Positions 48,701 through 59,653 of a stretch of 64,000 nucleotides of DNA are shown here, in pieces. The stretch's first letter is position 1; every line of letters starts with the position of its first letter. Both the position numbers and the translations under genes were made by a program. Source of the stretch: Shewanella mesophila (lineage in GTDB: Bacteria; Pseudomonadota; Gammaproteobacteria; Enterobacterales; Shewanellaceae); contig NZ_CP080421.1 in assembly GCF_019457515.1 (NCBI RefSeq), forward strand, positions 434,001 to 498,000. The letters are read 5' to 3'. The notes under the pieces are model-generated. The model saw only the letters and a program-made list of their open reading frames with translations, was not told the DNA's origin and did no database searches.

Positions 48701-51367
48701 ATGTCTGAACATATGCTACAAGATTTAGATCCGTTAGAGACTCAAGAGTGGGTAGATTCACTGCAGGCGGTATTAGAGCAGGAAGGCCCAGAGCGTGCTC
48801 ATTATCTATTAGAGAAGCTGATTGATAAGGCGCGCCGTAATGGTACTCATCTGCCTTACAAAGCGACTACCGCGTATTTAAACACTATTCCAGCGGGCCA
48901 AGAGCCACATATGCCAGGCAACCAAGAGATGGAGCGTCGTATTCGCGCTATCGTCCGTTGGAATGCGTTGGCTATGGTACTGCGTGGATCGAAAAAAGAT
49001 CTTGAGCTAGGTGGTCACATTTCGAGTTTTGCTTCTAGTGCAACGATTTACGATGTGTGTTTTAACCATTTCTTCCGTGCGCCTAATGAAAAAGATGGCG
49101 GCGATCTGGTTTATTTCCAAGGCCATATCGCACCGGGTATCTACTCGCGTTCATTCCTTGAAGGCCGTATCACTGAAGATCAGATGAACAATTTCCGTCA
49201 AGAAGTTGATGGCAAGGGTCTTTCATCTTATCCGCATCCTAAGTTGATGCCTGACTACTGGCAGTTCCCAACGGTTTCTATGGGTCTTGGTCCTATCCAA
49301 GCAATTTACCAAGCACGTTACCTTAAGTATCTTACTGACCGCGGTCTGAAAGATTGCTCTGAGCAAACCGTATATTGCTTCTTGGGTGATGGTGAGTGTG
49401 ACGAGCCAGAAACATTAGGTGCTATCGGCCTTGCTGCTCGCGAAGAGCTAGATAATTTGGTGTTTATTGTTAACTGTAACCTACAGCGTCTCGATGGTCC
49501 TGTTCGTGGTAATGGTAAGATCATCCAAGAGCTTGAAGGCGAGTTCCGCGGCGCAGGTTGGGAAGCGGTTAAGGTGATTTGGGGTCGTTATTGGGATCCA
49601 CTATTAGCGCGTGACACAAGCGGTAAGCTACTGCAGTTAATGGAAGAAACCGTTGATGGTGAATACCAAAACTGTAAAGCCAAAGGTGGCGCTTATACTC
49701 GTGAGCACTTCTTTGGTAAGTACCCTGAGACTGCGGAGATGGTTGCTAACATGTCAGATGATGACATCTGGCGTCTAAACCGTGGTGGTCATGATCCTGT
49801 GAAGATTTTTGCTGCGCTTCAGCATGCTAAAAACACCAAAGGTCGTCCAACCGTTATTCTAGCGAAAACCGTTAAAGGGTATGGTCTTGGTGATGCGGGC
49901 GAAGGTAAGAACATCGCTCACAACGTTAAGAAGATGGATATCAGCGCAGTACGTTACTTCCGTGATCGTTTCAATATCCCGATCCCTGATGACAAGTTAG
50001 AAGAGATTCCTTTCTACCACCCAGGTGCTGATTCTGAAGAGGTTAAATACCTTAAGGAACGTCGTGAAGCCTTACATGGTTCAATGCCAGCTCGTCGCCA
50101 GAAGTTCACAGAAGATCTTGAAGTACCATCATTGAAGATTTTCGATGCCGTGCTTAAAGGTTCTAACGGCCGTGAAATTTCAAGCACCATGGCGTTTGTA
50201 CGTATTTTGACTGCACTGCTTAAAGACAAGAAGATCGGTAAGCGTATCGTGCCAATTATTCCTGATGAAGCACGTACTTTCGGTATGGAAGGCTTGTTCC
50301 GTCAAGTGGGCATTTACGCTCACGAAGGGCAAAAATACGTACCGCAAGATTCTGATCAAGTGGCTTACTATCGTGAAGATAAGTCGGGTCAAGTATTGCA
50401 AGAAGGTATCAACGAGCTAGGCGCAATGTCATCTTGGGTCGCGGCGGCAACCAGTTATTCGGTTAACGACACACCTACGATTCCTTTCTATATCTACTAC
50501 TCTATGTTTGGTTTCCAACGTATTGGCGATATGGCATGGGCTGCGGGTGATATGCGTGCTCGTGGCTTTATGGTGGGTGGTACTTCTGGTCGTACAACGC
50601 TTAACGGCGAAGGTCTTCAGCATCAAGATGGCCACAGCCATGTGTTAGCCAACACGATTCCAAACTGTATCTCTTACGATCCAACTTATGGCTATGAGAT
50701 TGCAGTAGTGGTTCAAGATGGTATCCGTCGTATGTATGGCGAAAACCAAGAAGATATCTTCTACTACTTGACTACGATGAACGAAAACTATGTTCAGCCA
50801 GAAATGCCTGAAGGCGCCGAAGAGGGTATCGTAAAAGGTATCTATAAGCTTGAGTCTGTGTCAGGTAGCGGTAAGGGTAAAGTACAGCTTATGGGCTGTG
50901 GCACCATCCTTGAGCAAGTGCGTAAAGCCGCACAAGCATTGGCAAAAGACTTCGGTATCTCTTCAGATGTATTTAGCGTAACCAGCTTCAATGAGCTAAC
51001 TCGTGATGGCCAAGCCGTCGAGCGTTACAACATGCTGCATCCAACTGCTGCGCCAAAGCAAGCCTACATTAGTCAAGTGATCTCAAGTGATTCACCTGCG
51101 ATTGTTGCAACTGACTATATGAAGATATATGGCGAGCAGTTGCGCGCTTATATCCCAACAGATTACAAAGTATTAGGTACTGATGGTTTCGGCCGCAGTG
51201 ATAGCCGTGAAAACTTACGTCATCACTTTGAAGTGGATGCTAAGTTCATTGTTATCGCAGCGCTTAAGTCACTCGTTGATCGTAATGAGTTGCCAGTAGA
51301 AGTGTTGAGCAAAGCCATTGCTGAATACGGTATCGATGCTGACAAGATCAACCCACAGTACGCGTAA
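48701..51367 (+). CDS. aceE: Pyruvate dehydrogenase E1 component
   Basis: 888 residues from ATG 48701 (AAGGA 7 nt upstream); the frame is open 8 codons further but these are not family residues. The homodimeric-type E1 has the thiamine-diphosphate motif GDGECDEPETLGAIGLAAREELDNLVFIVN near residue 230 and TIPFYIYYSMFGFQRIGDMAWAAGDMR near residue 600. It decarboxylates pyruvate and passes the acetyl group to the E2 lipoyl arms. It is followed 11 bp later by aceF. Confidence 0.97.
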   Translation: MSEHMLQDLDPLETQEWVDSLQAVLEQEGPERAHYLLEKLIDKARRNGTHLPYKATTAYLNTIPAGQEPHMPGNQEMERRIRAIVRWNALAMVLRGSKKDLELGGHISSFASSATIYDVCFNHFFRAPNEKDGGDLVYFQGHIAPGIYSRSFLEGRITEDQMNNFRQEVDGKGLSSYPHPKLMPDYWQFPTVSMGLGPIQAIYQARYLKYLTDRGLKDCSEQTVYCFLGDGECDEPETLGAIGLAAREELDNLVFIVNCNLQRLDGPVRGNGKIIQELEGEFRGAGWEAVKVIWGRYWDPLLARDTSGKLLQLMEETVDGEYQNCKAKGGAYTREHFFGKYPETAEMVANMSDDDIWRLNRGGHDPVKIFAALQHAKNTKGRPTVILAKTVKGYGLGDAGEGKNIAHNVKKMDISAVRYFRDRFNIPIPDDKLEEIPFYHPGADSEEVKYLKERREALHGSMPARRQKFTEDLEVPSLKIFDAVLKGSNGREISSTMAFVRILTALLKDKKIGKRIVPIIPDEARTFGMEGLFRQVGIYAHEGQKYVPQDSDQVAYYREDKSGQVLQEGINELGAMSSWVAAATSYSVNDTPTIPFYIYYSMFGFQRIGDMAWAAGDMRARGFMVGGTSGRTTLNGEGLQHQDGHSHVLANTIPNCISYDPTYGYEIAVVVQDGIRRMYGENQEDIFYYLTTMNENYVQPEMPEGAEEGIVKGIYKLESVSGSGKGKVQLMGCGTILEQVRKAAQALAKDFGISSDVFSVTSFNELTRDGQAVERYNMLHPTAAPKQAYISQVISSDSPAIVATDYMKIYGEQLRAYIPTDYKVLGTDGFGRSDSRENLRHHFEVDAKFIVIAALKSLVDRNELPVEVLSKAIAEYGIDADKINPQYA

Positions 51368-51378
51368 GGGGATAGATA

Positions 51379-53322
51379 ATGGCTGAGTTAAAAGAAGTTT
51401 TAGTCCCCGATATTGGTGGGGATGAAGTACAAGTTATCGAGATCTGCGTTGCCGTCGGCGATAGCATAGATGCTGAAGCATCGATCATCACCGTTGAGAG
51501 TGACAAGGCGACCATGGATATTCCTGCGCCTTTCGCTGGCACACTTGCAGAGCTCAAAGTTGCGGTAGGTGATACCGTTTCTGAAGGTTCACTTATCGCT
51601 ATGATGAGTGCTGAAGTCGCTGACACCGCCGCGCCAGCGGTCGAGGAACAAGCGCCTGCACCAGCGGCGCCAGTTGCCGAGGCTGCACCCGTTGCCGCTC
51701 CAGCACCTGCTGCATCATCAGCGTCACAAATTATCGAAGTCACAGTGCCTGACATCGGCGATGCGTCTGATGTGGATGTGATTGAAGTGCTAGTGGCCGT
51801 CGGCGACAACATAGATGTTGATACTGGTCTTATTACCCTTGAAACCGATAAAGCCACCATGGAGGTGCCTGCACCTGCTGCTGGTGTGGTCACCGAGATG
51901 AAAGTCTCTGTCGGTGATAAGGTTTCTCAAGGTTCGTTGGTGTTGATGTTACAAGTCAGCGGCGGTGAAGCAGCAGCGCCAGCGCCAGTTGCAGAGGCTG
52001 CTCCGGCAGGACCAGCTGTAACCACAGTTGACGTGAAAGAGATTGCTGTGCCCGATATTGGCGATGCATCTGATGTCGATGTGATCGAAGTGCTTGTGGC
52101 CGTTGGTGATATTATCGAAGCTGATCAAGGCCTCATCACGCTGGAAACCGACAAGGCGACCATGGAAGTGCCTGCGCCGTTTGCGGGTAAATTGGTGTCG
52201 TTAACCGTTAAGGTGGGCGATAAGGTTTCTCAAGGTAGCGTTATCGCAACTGTTGAGACGCAATCAACTGCGCCAGTACCGGTACAAGCAGCGGCTCCTG
52301 CTCCAGTGGCATCAGCTGCTCCAGCACCAGTGCCTGCGGCAAGTAAGCCTCCTGTGCCACATCATCCGAGCGCAGGCAGTACGCCTAAGACGGGTGCGGT
52401 ACATGCCTCACCAGCCGTGCGTCGTTTAGCGCGCGAGTTTGGTGCCGACCTGACGTTAGTCACAGGTACTGGTCGCAAAGGACGTATTCTTAAAGAGGAC
52501 GTTCAGGCGTTCATTAAGTATGAGCTAAGTCGTCCAAAAGCTTCTGCTGCTACAGCGGTTGCTGGTGGCGCTGGCGGGCTCAATGTGATTGCCGCACCTA
52601 AGGTTGATTTTGCTAAGTTTGGCGAAGTTGAAGAGGTTCCGCTAACACGTATTCAGAAGATTTCTGGGCCAAACCTACATCGCAACTGGGTCACTATTCC
52701 CCATGTAACGCAATTTGATGAAGCGGATATCACTGAGTTAGAAGCGTTCCGTAAACAGCAGAACGAATTAGCCGCTAAGCAGAAGACAGGCGTTAAGATC
52801 ACGCCACTTGTCTTTATGATGAAAGCTGTTGCTAAGGCGTTGCAGCAGTTCCCCGTATTCAACTCAAGTTTGAGTGCAGATGGTGAGTCGCTGATCAAGA
52901 AGAAGTACTATCACGTTGGTGTAGCGGTTGATACGCCAAACGGTTTGGTTGTGCCAGTGGTTCGCGATGTCGATAAGAAAGGCATTCTTGAGTTATCTGC
53001 TGAGTTGATGGAGATCTCTATCAAGGCTCGTGACGGTAAGTTGAAAGCTGCCGACATGCAGGGTAGCTGTTTTACTATTTCAAGCTTAGGTGGCATCGGT
53101 GGTACGGCATTTACCCCAATTGTGAACTATCCTGATGTCGCGATTCTTGGTGTGTCTAAGTCTGAGATTAAACCTAAGTGGAATGGTAAAGAGTTTGAGC
53201 CTAAGTTAATGTTGCCATTATCTTTATCATACGACCACCGTGTGATCGATGGCGCAATGGCAGCACGCTTTAGTGTGACACTGTCAAGTATGCTGTCCGA
53301 CATACGTACACTTATTTTGTAA
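51379..53322 (+). CDS. aceF: Pyruvate dehydrogenase E2 (dihydrolipoyl acetyltransferase)
   Basis: 647 residues with three lipoyl domains whose lysines fall at about K43 (VESDKATMD), K158 and K259 (both [12 protein letters not shown]), joined by Ala/Pro-rich flexible linkers, then a peripheral-subunit-binding domain ([33 protein letters not shown]) and the catalytic domain ending with [15 protein letters not shown]. It transfers acetyl to CoA and forms the PDH core. Three lipoyl domains match the enterobacterial type. A strong terminator follows before lpd. Confidence 0.97.
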   Translation: MAELKEVLVPDIGGDEVQVIEICVAVGDSIDAEASIITVESDKATMDIPAPFAGTLAELKVAVGDTVSEGSLIAMMSAEVADTAAPAVEEQAPAPAAPVAEAAPVAAPAPAASSASQIIEVTVPDIGDASDVDVIEVLVAVGDNIDVDTGLITLETDKATMEVPAPAAGVVTEMKVSVGDKVSQGSLVLMLQVSGGEAAAPAPVAEAAPAGPAVTTVDVKEIAVPDIGDASDVDVIEVLVAVGDIIEADQGLITLETDKATMEVPAPFAGKLVSLTVKVGDKVSQGSVIATVETQSTAPVPVQAAAPAPVASAAPAPVPAASKPPVPHHPSAGSTPKTGAVHASPAVRRLAREFGADLTLVTGTGRKGRILKEDVQAFIKYELSRPKASAATAVAGGAGGLNVIAAPKVDFAKFGEVEEVPLTRIQKISGPNLHRNWVTIPHVTQFDEADITELEAFRKQQNELAAKQKTGVKITPLVFMMKAVAKALQQFPVFNSSLSADGESLIKKKYYHVGVAVDTPNGLVVPVVRDVDKKGILELSAELMEISIKARDGKLKAADMQGSCFTISSLGGIGGTAFTPIVNYPDVAILGVSKSEIKPKWNGKEFEPKLMLPLSLSYDHRVIDGAMAARFSVTLSSMLSDIRTLIL

Positions 53323-53327
53323 TGATG

Positions 53328-53357
53328 AAGGCTACTCATGTTGAGTAGCCTTTTGTT
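53328..53357 (+). terminator. Terminator between aceF and lpd
   Basis: AAGGCTACTCA/TGAGTAGCCTT, an 11-bp perfect stem with TGT loop, then T-rich sequence. It separates aceEF from lpd, so lpd may have its own promoter as in E. coli, with some read-through. Confidence 0.85.
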
Positions 53358-53474
53358 TAACTCGTTGACAGGTTAAAATGCGGCCACCTTACAAGAACAC
53401 ACGTTCACAAGCTGGCGTCATCAAGCGTTGGGCCGGGATTCCTCCCAACGGAATGAGAATGAATAGAGGAAAAC

Positions 53475-54902
53475 ATGAGTAACGAAATCAAAACTCAGGT
53501 AGTGGTATTAGGTGCAGGTCCTGCGGGCTATTCTGCGGCATTCCGTGCTGCAGATTTAGGTCTAGAAACAGTGATCGTTGAGCGTTTTAGTACCCTAGGT
53601 GGTGTATGTCTAAACGTGGGTTGTATCCCATCGAAGGCGTTACTTCACGTATCTAAAGTGATCGAAGAAGCGAAAGCGGTTGCTAGCCATGGTGTTGTAT
53701 TTGGCGAGCCGCAAATCGATTTAGATAAATTACGTGATTACAAGAAGAGTGTGATTAGCCAACTCACTACGGGTCTAGGCGGCATGTCTAAGATGCGTAA
53801 AGTTGATGTGGTCAATGGTCTTGCTAAGTTTACTAGCCCGAACACCCTTGAAGTGACTGGTGAAGATGGCGTTAAAGTGGTTCGCTTCGAACAAGCTATT
53901 ATCGCTGCGGGTTCACGTCCAATTCAGCTGCCTTTCATTCCTCATGAAGATCCACGTATTTGGGATTCGACCGATGCGTTAGAGCTTAACGAAGTGCCAG
54001 GTAAGCTGCTCGTTATGGGCGGCGGCATCATTGGTCTCGAAATGGGTACGGTATACTCTTCGCTAGGTAGTGAAATTGACGTGGTTGAGATGTTCGACCA
54101 AGTTATCCCTGCTGCCGATAAAGATATCGTTCGTGTTTACACCAAGAAGATCAAGAAGAAGTTTAACTTGATCCTTGAAACCAAGGTAACAGCGGTTGAA
54201 GCGAAAGAAGATGGTATCTACGTTTCAATGGAAGGTAAAAAAGCGCCAGCTGAGCCTGTTCGTTACGATGCCGTATTGGTTGCCATTGGTCGTACACCAA
54301 ATGGTAAGTTAATTGATGCTGATAAAGCAGGCGTTAACATCGATGAGCGTGGCTTTATTAACGTTGATAAGCAGATGCGTACTAACGTGCCGCACATTTA
54401 TGCAATCGGCGATATCGTCGGTCAGCCAATGCTTGCGCACAAAGGTGTGCATGAAGGTCATGTTGCTGCTGAAGTGATTTCGGGCATGAAGCACTTCTTC
54501 GATCCAAAAGTGATCCCATCCATTGCGTATACTGACCCAGAAGTCGCATGGGTAGGTTTAACTGAGAAAGAAGCTAAAGAGCAAGGTATTGCTTACGAAA
54601 CCGCAACTTTCCCATGGGCCGCAAGTGGTCGTGCAATCGCTTCAGATTGCAGCGAAGGTATGACTAAGCTAATTTTCGATAAAGAAACTCATCGCGTTAT
54701 CGGTGGTGCTATCGTGGGTGTTAATGGTGGTGAACTTCTCGGTGAAATCGGTCTTGCGATAGAGATGGGTTGTGATGCTGAAGACTTAGCACTTACTATT
54801 CATGCACACCCAACACTGCATGAGTCTGTTGGCTTAGCGGCTGAAGTTTATGAAGGTTCAATTACTGATTTGCCTAACCCTAAGGCAAAGAAGAAAAAAT
54901 AA
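53475..54902 (+). CDS. lpd: Dihydrolipoamide dehydrogenase (E3)
   Basis: 475 residues. FAD-binding GAGPAGYSAA at residue 13, redox-active disulfide C45/C50 in GGVCLNVGCIPSK, NAD-binding GGGIIGLEMG near residue 182, and the active-site HAHPTLHES at the C-terminus. It reoxidises lipoyl groups for pyruvate and 2-oxoglutarate dehydrogenases and the glycine cleavage system. AGAGGA lies before the ATG. A terminator lies 17 bp downstream. Confidence 0.97.
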   Translation: MSNEIKTQVVVLGAGPAGYSAAFRAADLGLETVIVERFSTLGGVCLNVGCIPSKALLHVSKVIEEAKAVASHGVVFGEPQIDLDKLRDYKKSVISQLTTGLGGMSKMRKVDVVNGLAKFTSPNTLEVTGEDGVKVVRFEQAIIAAGSRPIQLPFIPHEDPRIWDSTDALELNEVPGKLLVMGGGIIGLEMGTVYSSLGSEIDVVEMFDQVIPAADKDIVRVYTKKIKKKFNLILETKVTAVEAKEDGIYVSMEGKKAPAEPVRYDAVLVAIGRTPNGKLIDADKAGVNIDERGFINVDKQMRTNVPHIYAIGDIVGQPMLAHKGVHEGHVAAEVISGMKHFFDPKVIPSIAYTDPEVAWVGLTEKEAKEQGIAYETATFPWAASGRAIASDCSEGMTKLIFDKETHRVIGGAIVGVNGGELLGEIGLAIEMGCDAEDLALTIHAHPTLHESVGLAAEVYEGSITDLPNPKAKKKK

Positions 54903-54918
54903 CTTAGGTTATTAAGGG

Positions 54919-54946
54919 AAAAGCGCTCAATGAGCGCTTTTTTTTT
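54919..54946 (+). terminator. Rho-independent terminator after lpd
   Basis: AAAAGCGCT/AGCGCTTTT stem with CAATG loop and eight or more T residues. Confidence 0.92.
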
Positions 54947-55035
54947 GCTAGTCTTACTTATATTATGTAACAACTTAATGTTTTTTATAACATGTCCATT
55001 ATTTTAGCTGATGAATCACTGAGCTATTTTTATCT

Positions 55036-58000
55036 ATGAGCAATAACGGCTGGTTCCGCCCTATTTTTTATTTTTTGCTTCTTTGGGCTATTGCGTTACC
55101 CGCATCAGCTGGCGATTTAGTTCAGCGGGTTTTTAGTGCGCGAGATGGGCTAAATAATGCGATAGTTAATAATATTAGTTTTGATGAGTATGGCTATACT
55201 TGGCTGTCTACTGAGCAAGGGCTTTATCGTGTTAGCGACACCACAGTTAGGCGTATTGATAAAGTAAAACAAGATATCCGTCTCTCGGATGAATATATCA
55301 CCTTCACTATACCACTCAGCAAAAATCATCTCTTAGTGAGTACCTACGCTAACACCTATCTTTATAATTTGGTGACGGATGAGTTTGTTCAGTTTGGTAG
55401 CCTTGAGTTGTTTCCTGACTTTAAAAAAAGTGGCTTACAAGCTATTACTAAGCAAAATGATGGCAGCTATATCTTTTTAAACTATCAATCAGAGATATAT
55501 CGTTTCGATTATGTGGCGATGGAGCTTAATTTCGTTAATGCCTTGCCCCATGACCCAGATATCCCTTGGGGGGTATTGGCCAAGTTTAATGATAACCAGC
55601 TTATTATTGGGACCAGCAGAGAACTTCAACTAAGAGACAGCTTAGGGATGCTGCGGGCTCTGTTTCCTTGGACTGAAACCATGGGACTGATAAAGACTCT
55701 GTTTGAGGATCGAGCCGGCAGAATTTGGTTAGGTTCGAGTAACGGATTGTACCGGGTTTATCCCGATTCAGTCACAGTTGAAAAAGTCGCTCAAATGCCA
55801 TTTTACATTACGCATATGGCCCAAGATCAAAAAGGGTTTATGTGGTTATCTGGCAGAGATGGTTTGATCAAGTGGAATCCCGATACGCTGGAATTAAAGA
55901 TATTTACCGATGAGCTCAAACTCGCCGCAGACTTAGATTATATATATGACATTGCAGTCGACAGTAATGACCTTATATGGGTTGGGGGGTCGGGTGATGG
56001 GCTTGCCGTTATCGCCGATGATCCAGATTTCTCAATCGATAATTTGACGCGTAAGGCACCCTACAAATTGGGTGATGAGATGGTTTGGGCTATTTACGCT
56101 GAAGAGCAGCGCGTTTGGCTTGGAACAGATAAAGGTTTGATCGATGTCGATCGGGAGCTTAAACGCAGCGTATTAATCACACCATTGGGAATGGAAGTCA
56201 ATGACAGTATTTATACTGTCAAAGCTATGGATTCAGAGCACCTGTTATTAAGCTCGACCAATGGTCTGTTTATTTATAATAAAGCGACTAAACAAGCGAT
56301 GCGTTTTGCCCAGTGGACAGGGGGAGAATCTTCTTTAGAAAACAAGACGGTATTTTTTAGCTATCAGGATCCATTGCTGGTTGGCCGATGGTGGTTCGTG
56401 ACGTCTACGGGTCTATTTTATTGGGATAGTGGTACTTTAGAGCCTAAAGCTTTATCGATTAAAGGTGCTGATGGGGTTGTACGCAAGGGGGTGTTACGTT
56501 CTATTTTTCGTAGTTCCGATGGTAAGTTGTGGCTCGGCGGTGAACATTCTTTTGGTTATCTTGATAGTCGCGGGGTGTTCTTTTCTCGTAGCGATATTTT
56601 TGCCGATACTAACAACGCTATCGAAGTGAACTATATTCAAGAGGTTAATTCTGGAGTGCTATGGTTAGGTACATCCCCTAAAGGGTTGGTGGAATACCAC
56701 CCTAAGACGGGACTAACCTATATGATGACCAAGAAGTGGGAACTCGACTGTAATTCTGTCTATTTTATTGAGCAGGTGCCAGGCTATCGTCTTGTTGGCT
56801 GTCCGAATTCGTTAGTTAGTCAAGATTTAGCTTCTGGTCAGTTATTGGTTGTTGAGAAGCAAGATGGACTAGTCAGCCATGAGTTAAATGACGGTGCCTC
56901 CTTTTATCAGCCTGGTGTAGGGCTCTATGTTGGTAGCCCTGATGGCGTAGGTTTGGTTGATGTACCTTTACTTAAAAATCGACTCAGTGAAGATGGCATT
57001 ATGCTCGAATCCGTATCGGTATTTTATGAAGATAAAACAGATATCGATTTGATTCCATTAGAACATAAGGTTGTTCATCCTGGTTCGAGAATGATCAGTT
57101 TTCAGCTGACTAGTTTAGATTATTTGACCGATATTCCTTTCAAATTACAGTATCGTTTGCGCCGCGAAGGAAAATCATCAAGGGTGAATTATCTGCAGTT
57201 AAATGGACAGTCTCAGGTTAATGTTTCTGGTTTAGAGGCGGGTAATTATACCTTAGATATCCTAAGTGAGAAGAATGGCATTTGGTCGCAAACACCTTAC
57301 TCATACTCATTTAGTGTCGAAGATTTTTGGTGGAATCATAGTTGGTTTAAAATTCTCATCCTATTATCGCTGTTCCTTGTCGGTTTATATTTTTTGATAG
57401 TCAGACAAAGACAGCTTTCTGCATTTAGACGGGTCAATAGTGCACTTCAAGACAGTGAAGACAGATTAAGGCAATCACTACGTGGCAGTGATTCTGAGTT
57501 GTGGGAGTGGCAGAGTGATACTGAGCTGTTCAGTATAGAGAATAACGGTGGTCATTTTCCTAGCGATGCGACATCTATGATGATCTCTATGGCTGAGTTT
57601 CCTATTTTTGACGATGATAGAGAGAAGGTTCGTCAGGCCTGGTTTCGTCTTATTAATAAAAAAGATGATCGTTTCGATGTTGATTACCGTTATCGCCGTA
57701 GTGATAACTCCTTGGGGTGGACTCGGGTGAGAGGACGGCCACTGGAGTTTGATTCAGTTAGCGGCAAGGTGAAAAAAGTTGCCGGTATCTATACCGATAT
57801 TACCACGCAGCGTCGGTTGGAAGATGATGTAAAGCTGCTGGCACAAGCGTTTGGTAATACCTCCGAGGGGGTGTTGATTCTTGATGCAGATGAGCGGGTT
57901 AAAGTTTCTAACAAAGCGGCACAAAACATTTTAGGAATAGATGCTGAAGAGCTTGTTGATCGCTATTTTTCTCAATTAGTTTATCAAACGGATGATCGCA

Positions 58001-59487
58001 GTGATGAGATTCAGCTACTACTCGAACAGGGGATTTCCTGGACAGGAGAGCATGATTTTAGGGCTGCCGATGGCACTATTTGCCCTGTATGGTTGAATCT
58101 ATCGACCATGAATGATGAGCGTGGTGCGATTTCTCACTATGTTGCCGTGTTCTCTGATATTACCGAAAGAAAGCAGACCGAAGCGGATCTGCGCCGTCTT
58201 GCTAACTATGACGTATTAACGGGATTACCTAATCGCTCTTCATTTTCGATTCGACTAGCGAAGACAATTCATAAAGCAGAGTTGACGGACGAAAAGCTAG
58301 CGTTGATGTTTCTCGATTTAGATCGTTTTAAAAACGTCAATGATTCCTATGGTCACAGTATGGGAGATGCTTTGCTGATCGAAGCCTCTAATCGTTTGCA
58401 GTCTTGTGTTGCCGATGAGCATACTCTGTGTCGTTTCGGTGGTGATGAGTTTGTTATTTTACTGCGAGATATGGACGACATTGATGAAATTAATCATCTA
58501 TGTGATGCGTTGATCCGTCAGATAGAGAAGCCGTTTGAACTCTATGGCAGAGAGTTTTTCATTTCGACCAGTATTGGGGTCAGTCTATGGCCCGATGATG
58601 CTAAGCAGCCGGAGATGTTAATTAAGAATGCCGATCAGGCGATGTATCACGCCAAAGAAGAGGGGCGTGGTAACTTTCAGTATTTCTCTGCAGAGCGAAA
58701 CGCAGAAGCACTTTATCATCTCAAGTTAGAGGCGGATCTACGTAAGGCGATCGACAAACAAGAATTTGAACTGTATTTCCAACCACAAGTCGATATTTTA
58801 AAAGACGATAAAGTCATAGGGATGGAGGCCTTGCTAAGGTGGTGCCATCCAAAAGAGGGCTATATCAGACCCGATATCTTTATTAAGGTCGCCGAGTCCT
58901 GTGGTTTGATCGTAGATATTGACCGTTGGGTATTGAGGCAAGCTTGTATTCAAGGCGCCAAATGGGAGCGAGAGTTTGGAGCTGGCTTTAAGTTGTCAGT
59001 CAATGTCTCTGCGGTACAATTTAGGCAGCCAGGATTTATTCAAGGCGTCCAGCAAGCATTAGCCGATTCTGGGATGTCGCCTAGGATGCTTGGTCTTGAG
59101 ATCACTGAAGGTGTGTTGATGAAAGAACTTCATGTGGCTAAAGAGCATCTCAAAGCGCTGCGCGGGCTTGGAATTGATGTGGCAATTGATGACTTTGGTA
59201 CGGGGTATTCATCGCTAGCTTACCTACGTAGCTTTGATGTTAGCACCTTAAAAATTGATCGATCATTTTTGATCGATATTGCTAATAATGAAGCCGACCA
59301 AGCGATTGTTAGCAGTATTATCGAACTGGCTCGAAATCTTAAGTTAACTGTTGTTGCAGAGGGGATAGAAACTCAGGAGCAGTTGGAGCAAGTATTTAGC
59401 CGCGGTTGTTACATTATTCAAGGTTATTATTTTGCTAAGCCAATGGCGGTTAGCGAATTTGAAGTTTATCTGCGAGACAGATCATAA
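55036..59487 (+). CDS. Two-component-propeller / PAS / GGDEF-EAL signalling protein
   Basis: 1483 residues. Signal peptide (residues 1-26), then about 700 residues of repeated propeller blades (DEYGYTWLSTEQGLYRV, DRAGRIWLGSSNGLYRV, DQKGFMWLSGRDGLIKW, DSNDLIWVGGSGDGLAV), a Y_Y_Y domain, one membrane helix near residue 775 (WFKILILLSLFLVGLYFLIV), two PAS domains, GGDEF (intact CRFGGDEF, no RxxD inhibitory site) and EAL (GMEALLRW, EITEGVL, DDFGTGYSS, VVAEGIE all present). It should sense a periplasmic ligand and change c-di-GMP; both catalytic motifs look intact, so the net direction is unknown. It stands alone. Confidence 0.92.
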   Translation: MSNNGWFRPIFYFLLLWAIALPASAGDLVQRVFSARDGLNNAIVNNISFDEYGYTWLSTEQGLYRVSDTTVRRIDKVKQDIRLSDEYITFTIPLSKNHLLVSTYANTYLYNLVTDEFVQFGSLELFPDFKKSGLQAITKQNDGSYIFLNYQSEIYRFDYVAMELNFVNALPHDPDIPWGVLAKFNDNQLIIGTSRELQLRDSLGMLRALFPWTETMGLIKTLFEDRAGRIWLGSSNGLYRVYPDSVTVEKVAQMPFYITHMAQDQKGFMWLSGRDGLIKWNPDTLELKIFTDELKLAADLDYIYDIAVDSNDLIWVGGSGDGLAVIADDPDFSIDNLTRKAPYKLGDEMVWAIYAEEQRVWLGTDKGLIDVDRELKRSVLITPLGMEVNDSIYTVKAMDSEHLLLSSTNGLFIYNKATKQAMRFAQWTGGESSLENKTVFFSYQDPLLVGRWWFVTSTGLFYWDSGTLEPKALSIKGADGVVRKGVLRSIFRSSDGKLWLGGEHSFGYLDSRGVFFSRSDIFADTNNAIEVNYIQEVNSGVLWLGTSPKGLVEYHPKTGLTYMMTKKWELDCNSVYFIEQVPGYRLVGCPNSLVSQDLASGQLLVVEKQDGLVSHELNDGASFYQPGVGLYVGSPDGVGLVDVPLLKNRLSEDGIMLESVSVFYEDKTDIDLIPLEHKVVHPGSRMISFQLTSLDYLTDIPFKLQYRLRREGKSSRVNYLQLNGQSQVNVSGLEAGNYTLDILSEKNGIWSQTPYSYSFSVEDFWWNHSWFKILILLSLFLVGLYFLIVRQRQLSAFRRVNSALQDSEDRLRQSLRGSDSELWEWQSDTELFSIENNGGHFPSDATSMMISMAEFPIFDDDREKVRQAWFRLINKKDDRFDVDYRYRRSDNSLGWTRVRGRPLEFDSVSGKVKKVAGIYTDITTQRRLEDDVKLLAQAFGNTSEGVLILDADERVKVSNKAAQNILGIDAEELVDRYFSQLVYQTDDRSDEIQLLLEQGISWTGEHDFRAADGTICPVWLNLSTMNDERGAISHYVAVFSDITERKQTEADLRRLANYDVLTGLPNRSSFSIRLAKTIHKAELTDEKLALMFLDLDRFKNVNDSYGHSMGDALLIEASNRLQSCVADEHTLCRFGGDEFVILLRDMDDIDEINHLCDALIRQIEKPFELYGREFFISTSIGVSLWPDDAKQPEMLIKNADQAMYHAKEEGRGNFQYFSAERNAEALYHLKLEADLRKAIDKQEFELYFQPQVDILKDDKVIGMEALLRWCHPKEGYIRPDIFIKVAESCGLIVDIDRWVLRQACIQGAKWEREFGAGFKLSVNVSAVQFRQPGFIQGVQQALADSGMSPRMLGLEITEGVLMKELHVAKEHLKALRGLGIDVAIDDFGTGYSSLAYLRSFDVSTLKIDRSFLIDIANNEADQAIVSSIIELARNLKLTVVAEGIETQEQLEQVFSRGCYIIQGYYFAKPMAVSEFEVYLRDRS

Positions 59488-59653
59488 GTAATTAGTGGCA
59501 CGGCTTCTTGTATGACTCCGCTATTTAAGTTTTTTCAATCTTCTAAACCAAGTTCGGCTTAATTTCATTGAATAGAAAGCATACTTTTTCGTTTGCAAAT
59601 ATGTTTGCTAGAATGAGCGTTCTTGTTCCAATAACGATAATAAACAATCCTAT

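Noticed and set aside
51348..51893. 181-codon ORF antisense to aceF
   Set aside because: Ala/Ser/Thr-rich product is the reverse of the Ala/Pro linker repeats.
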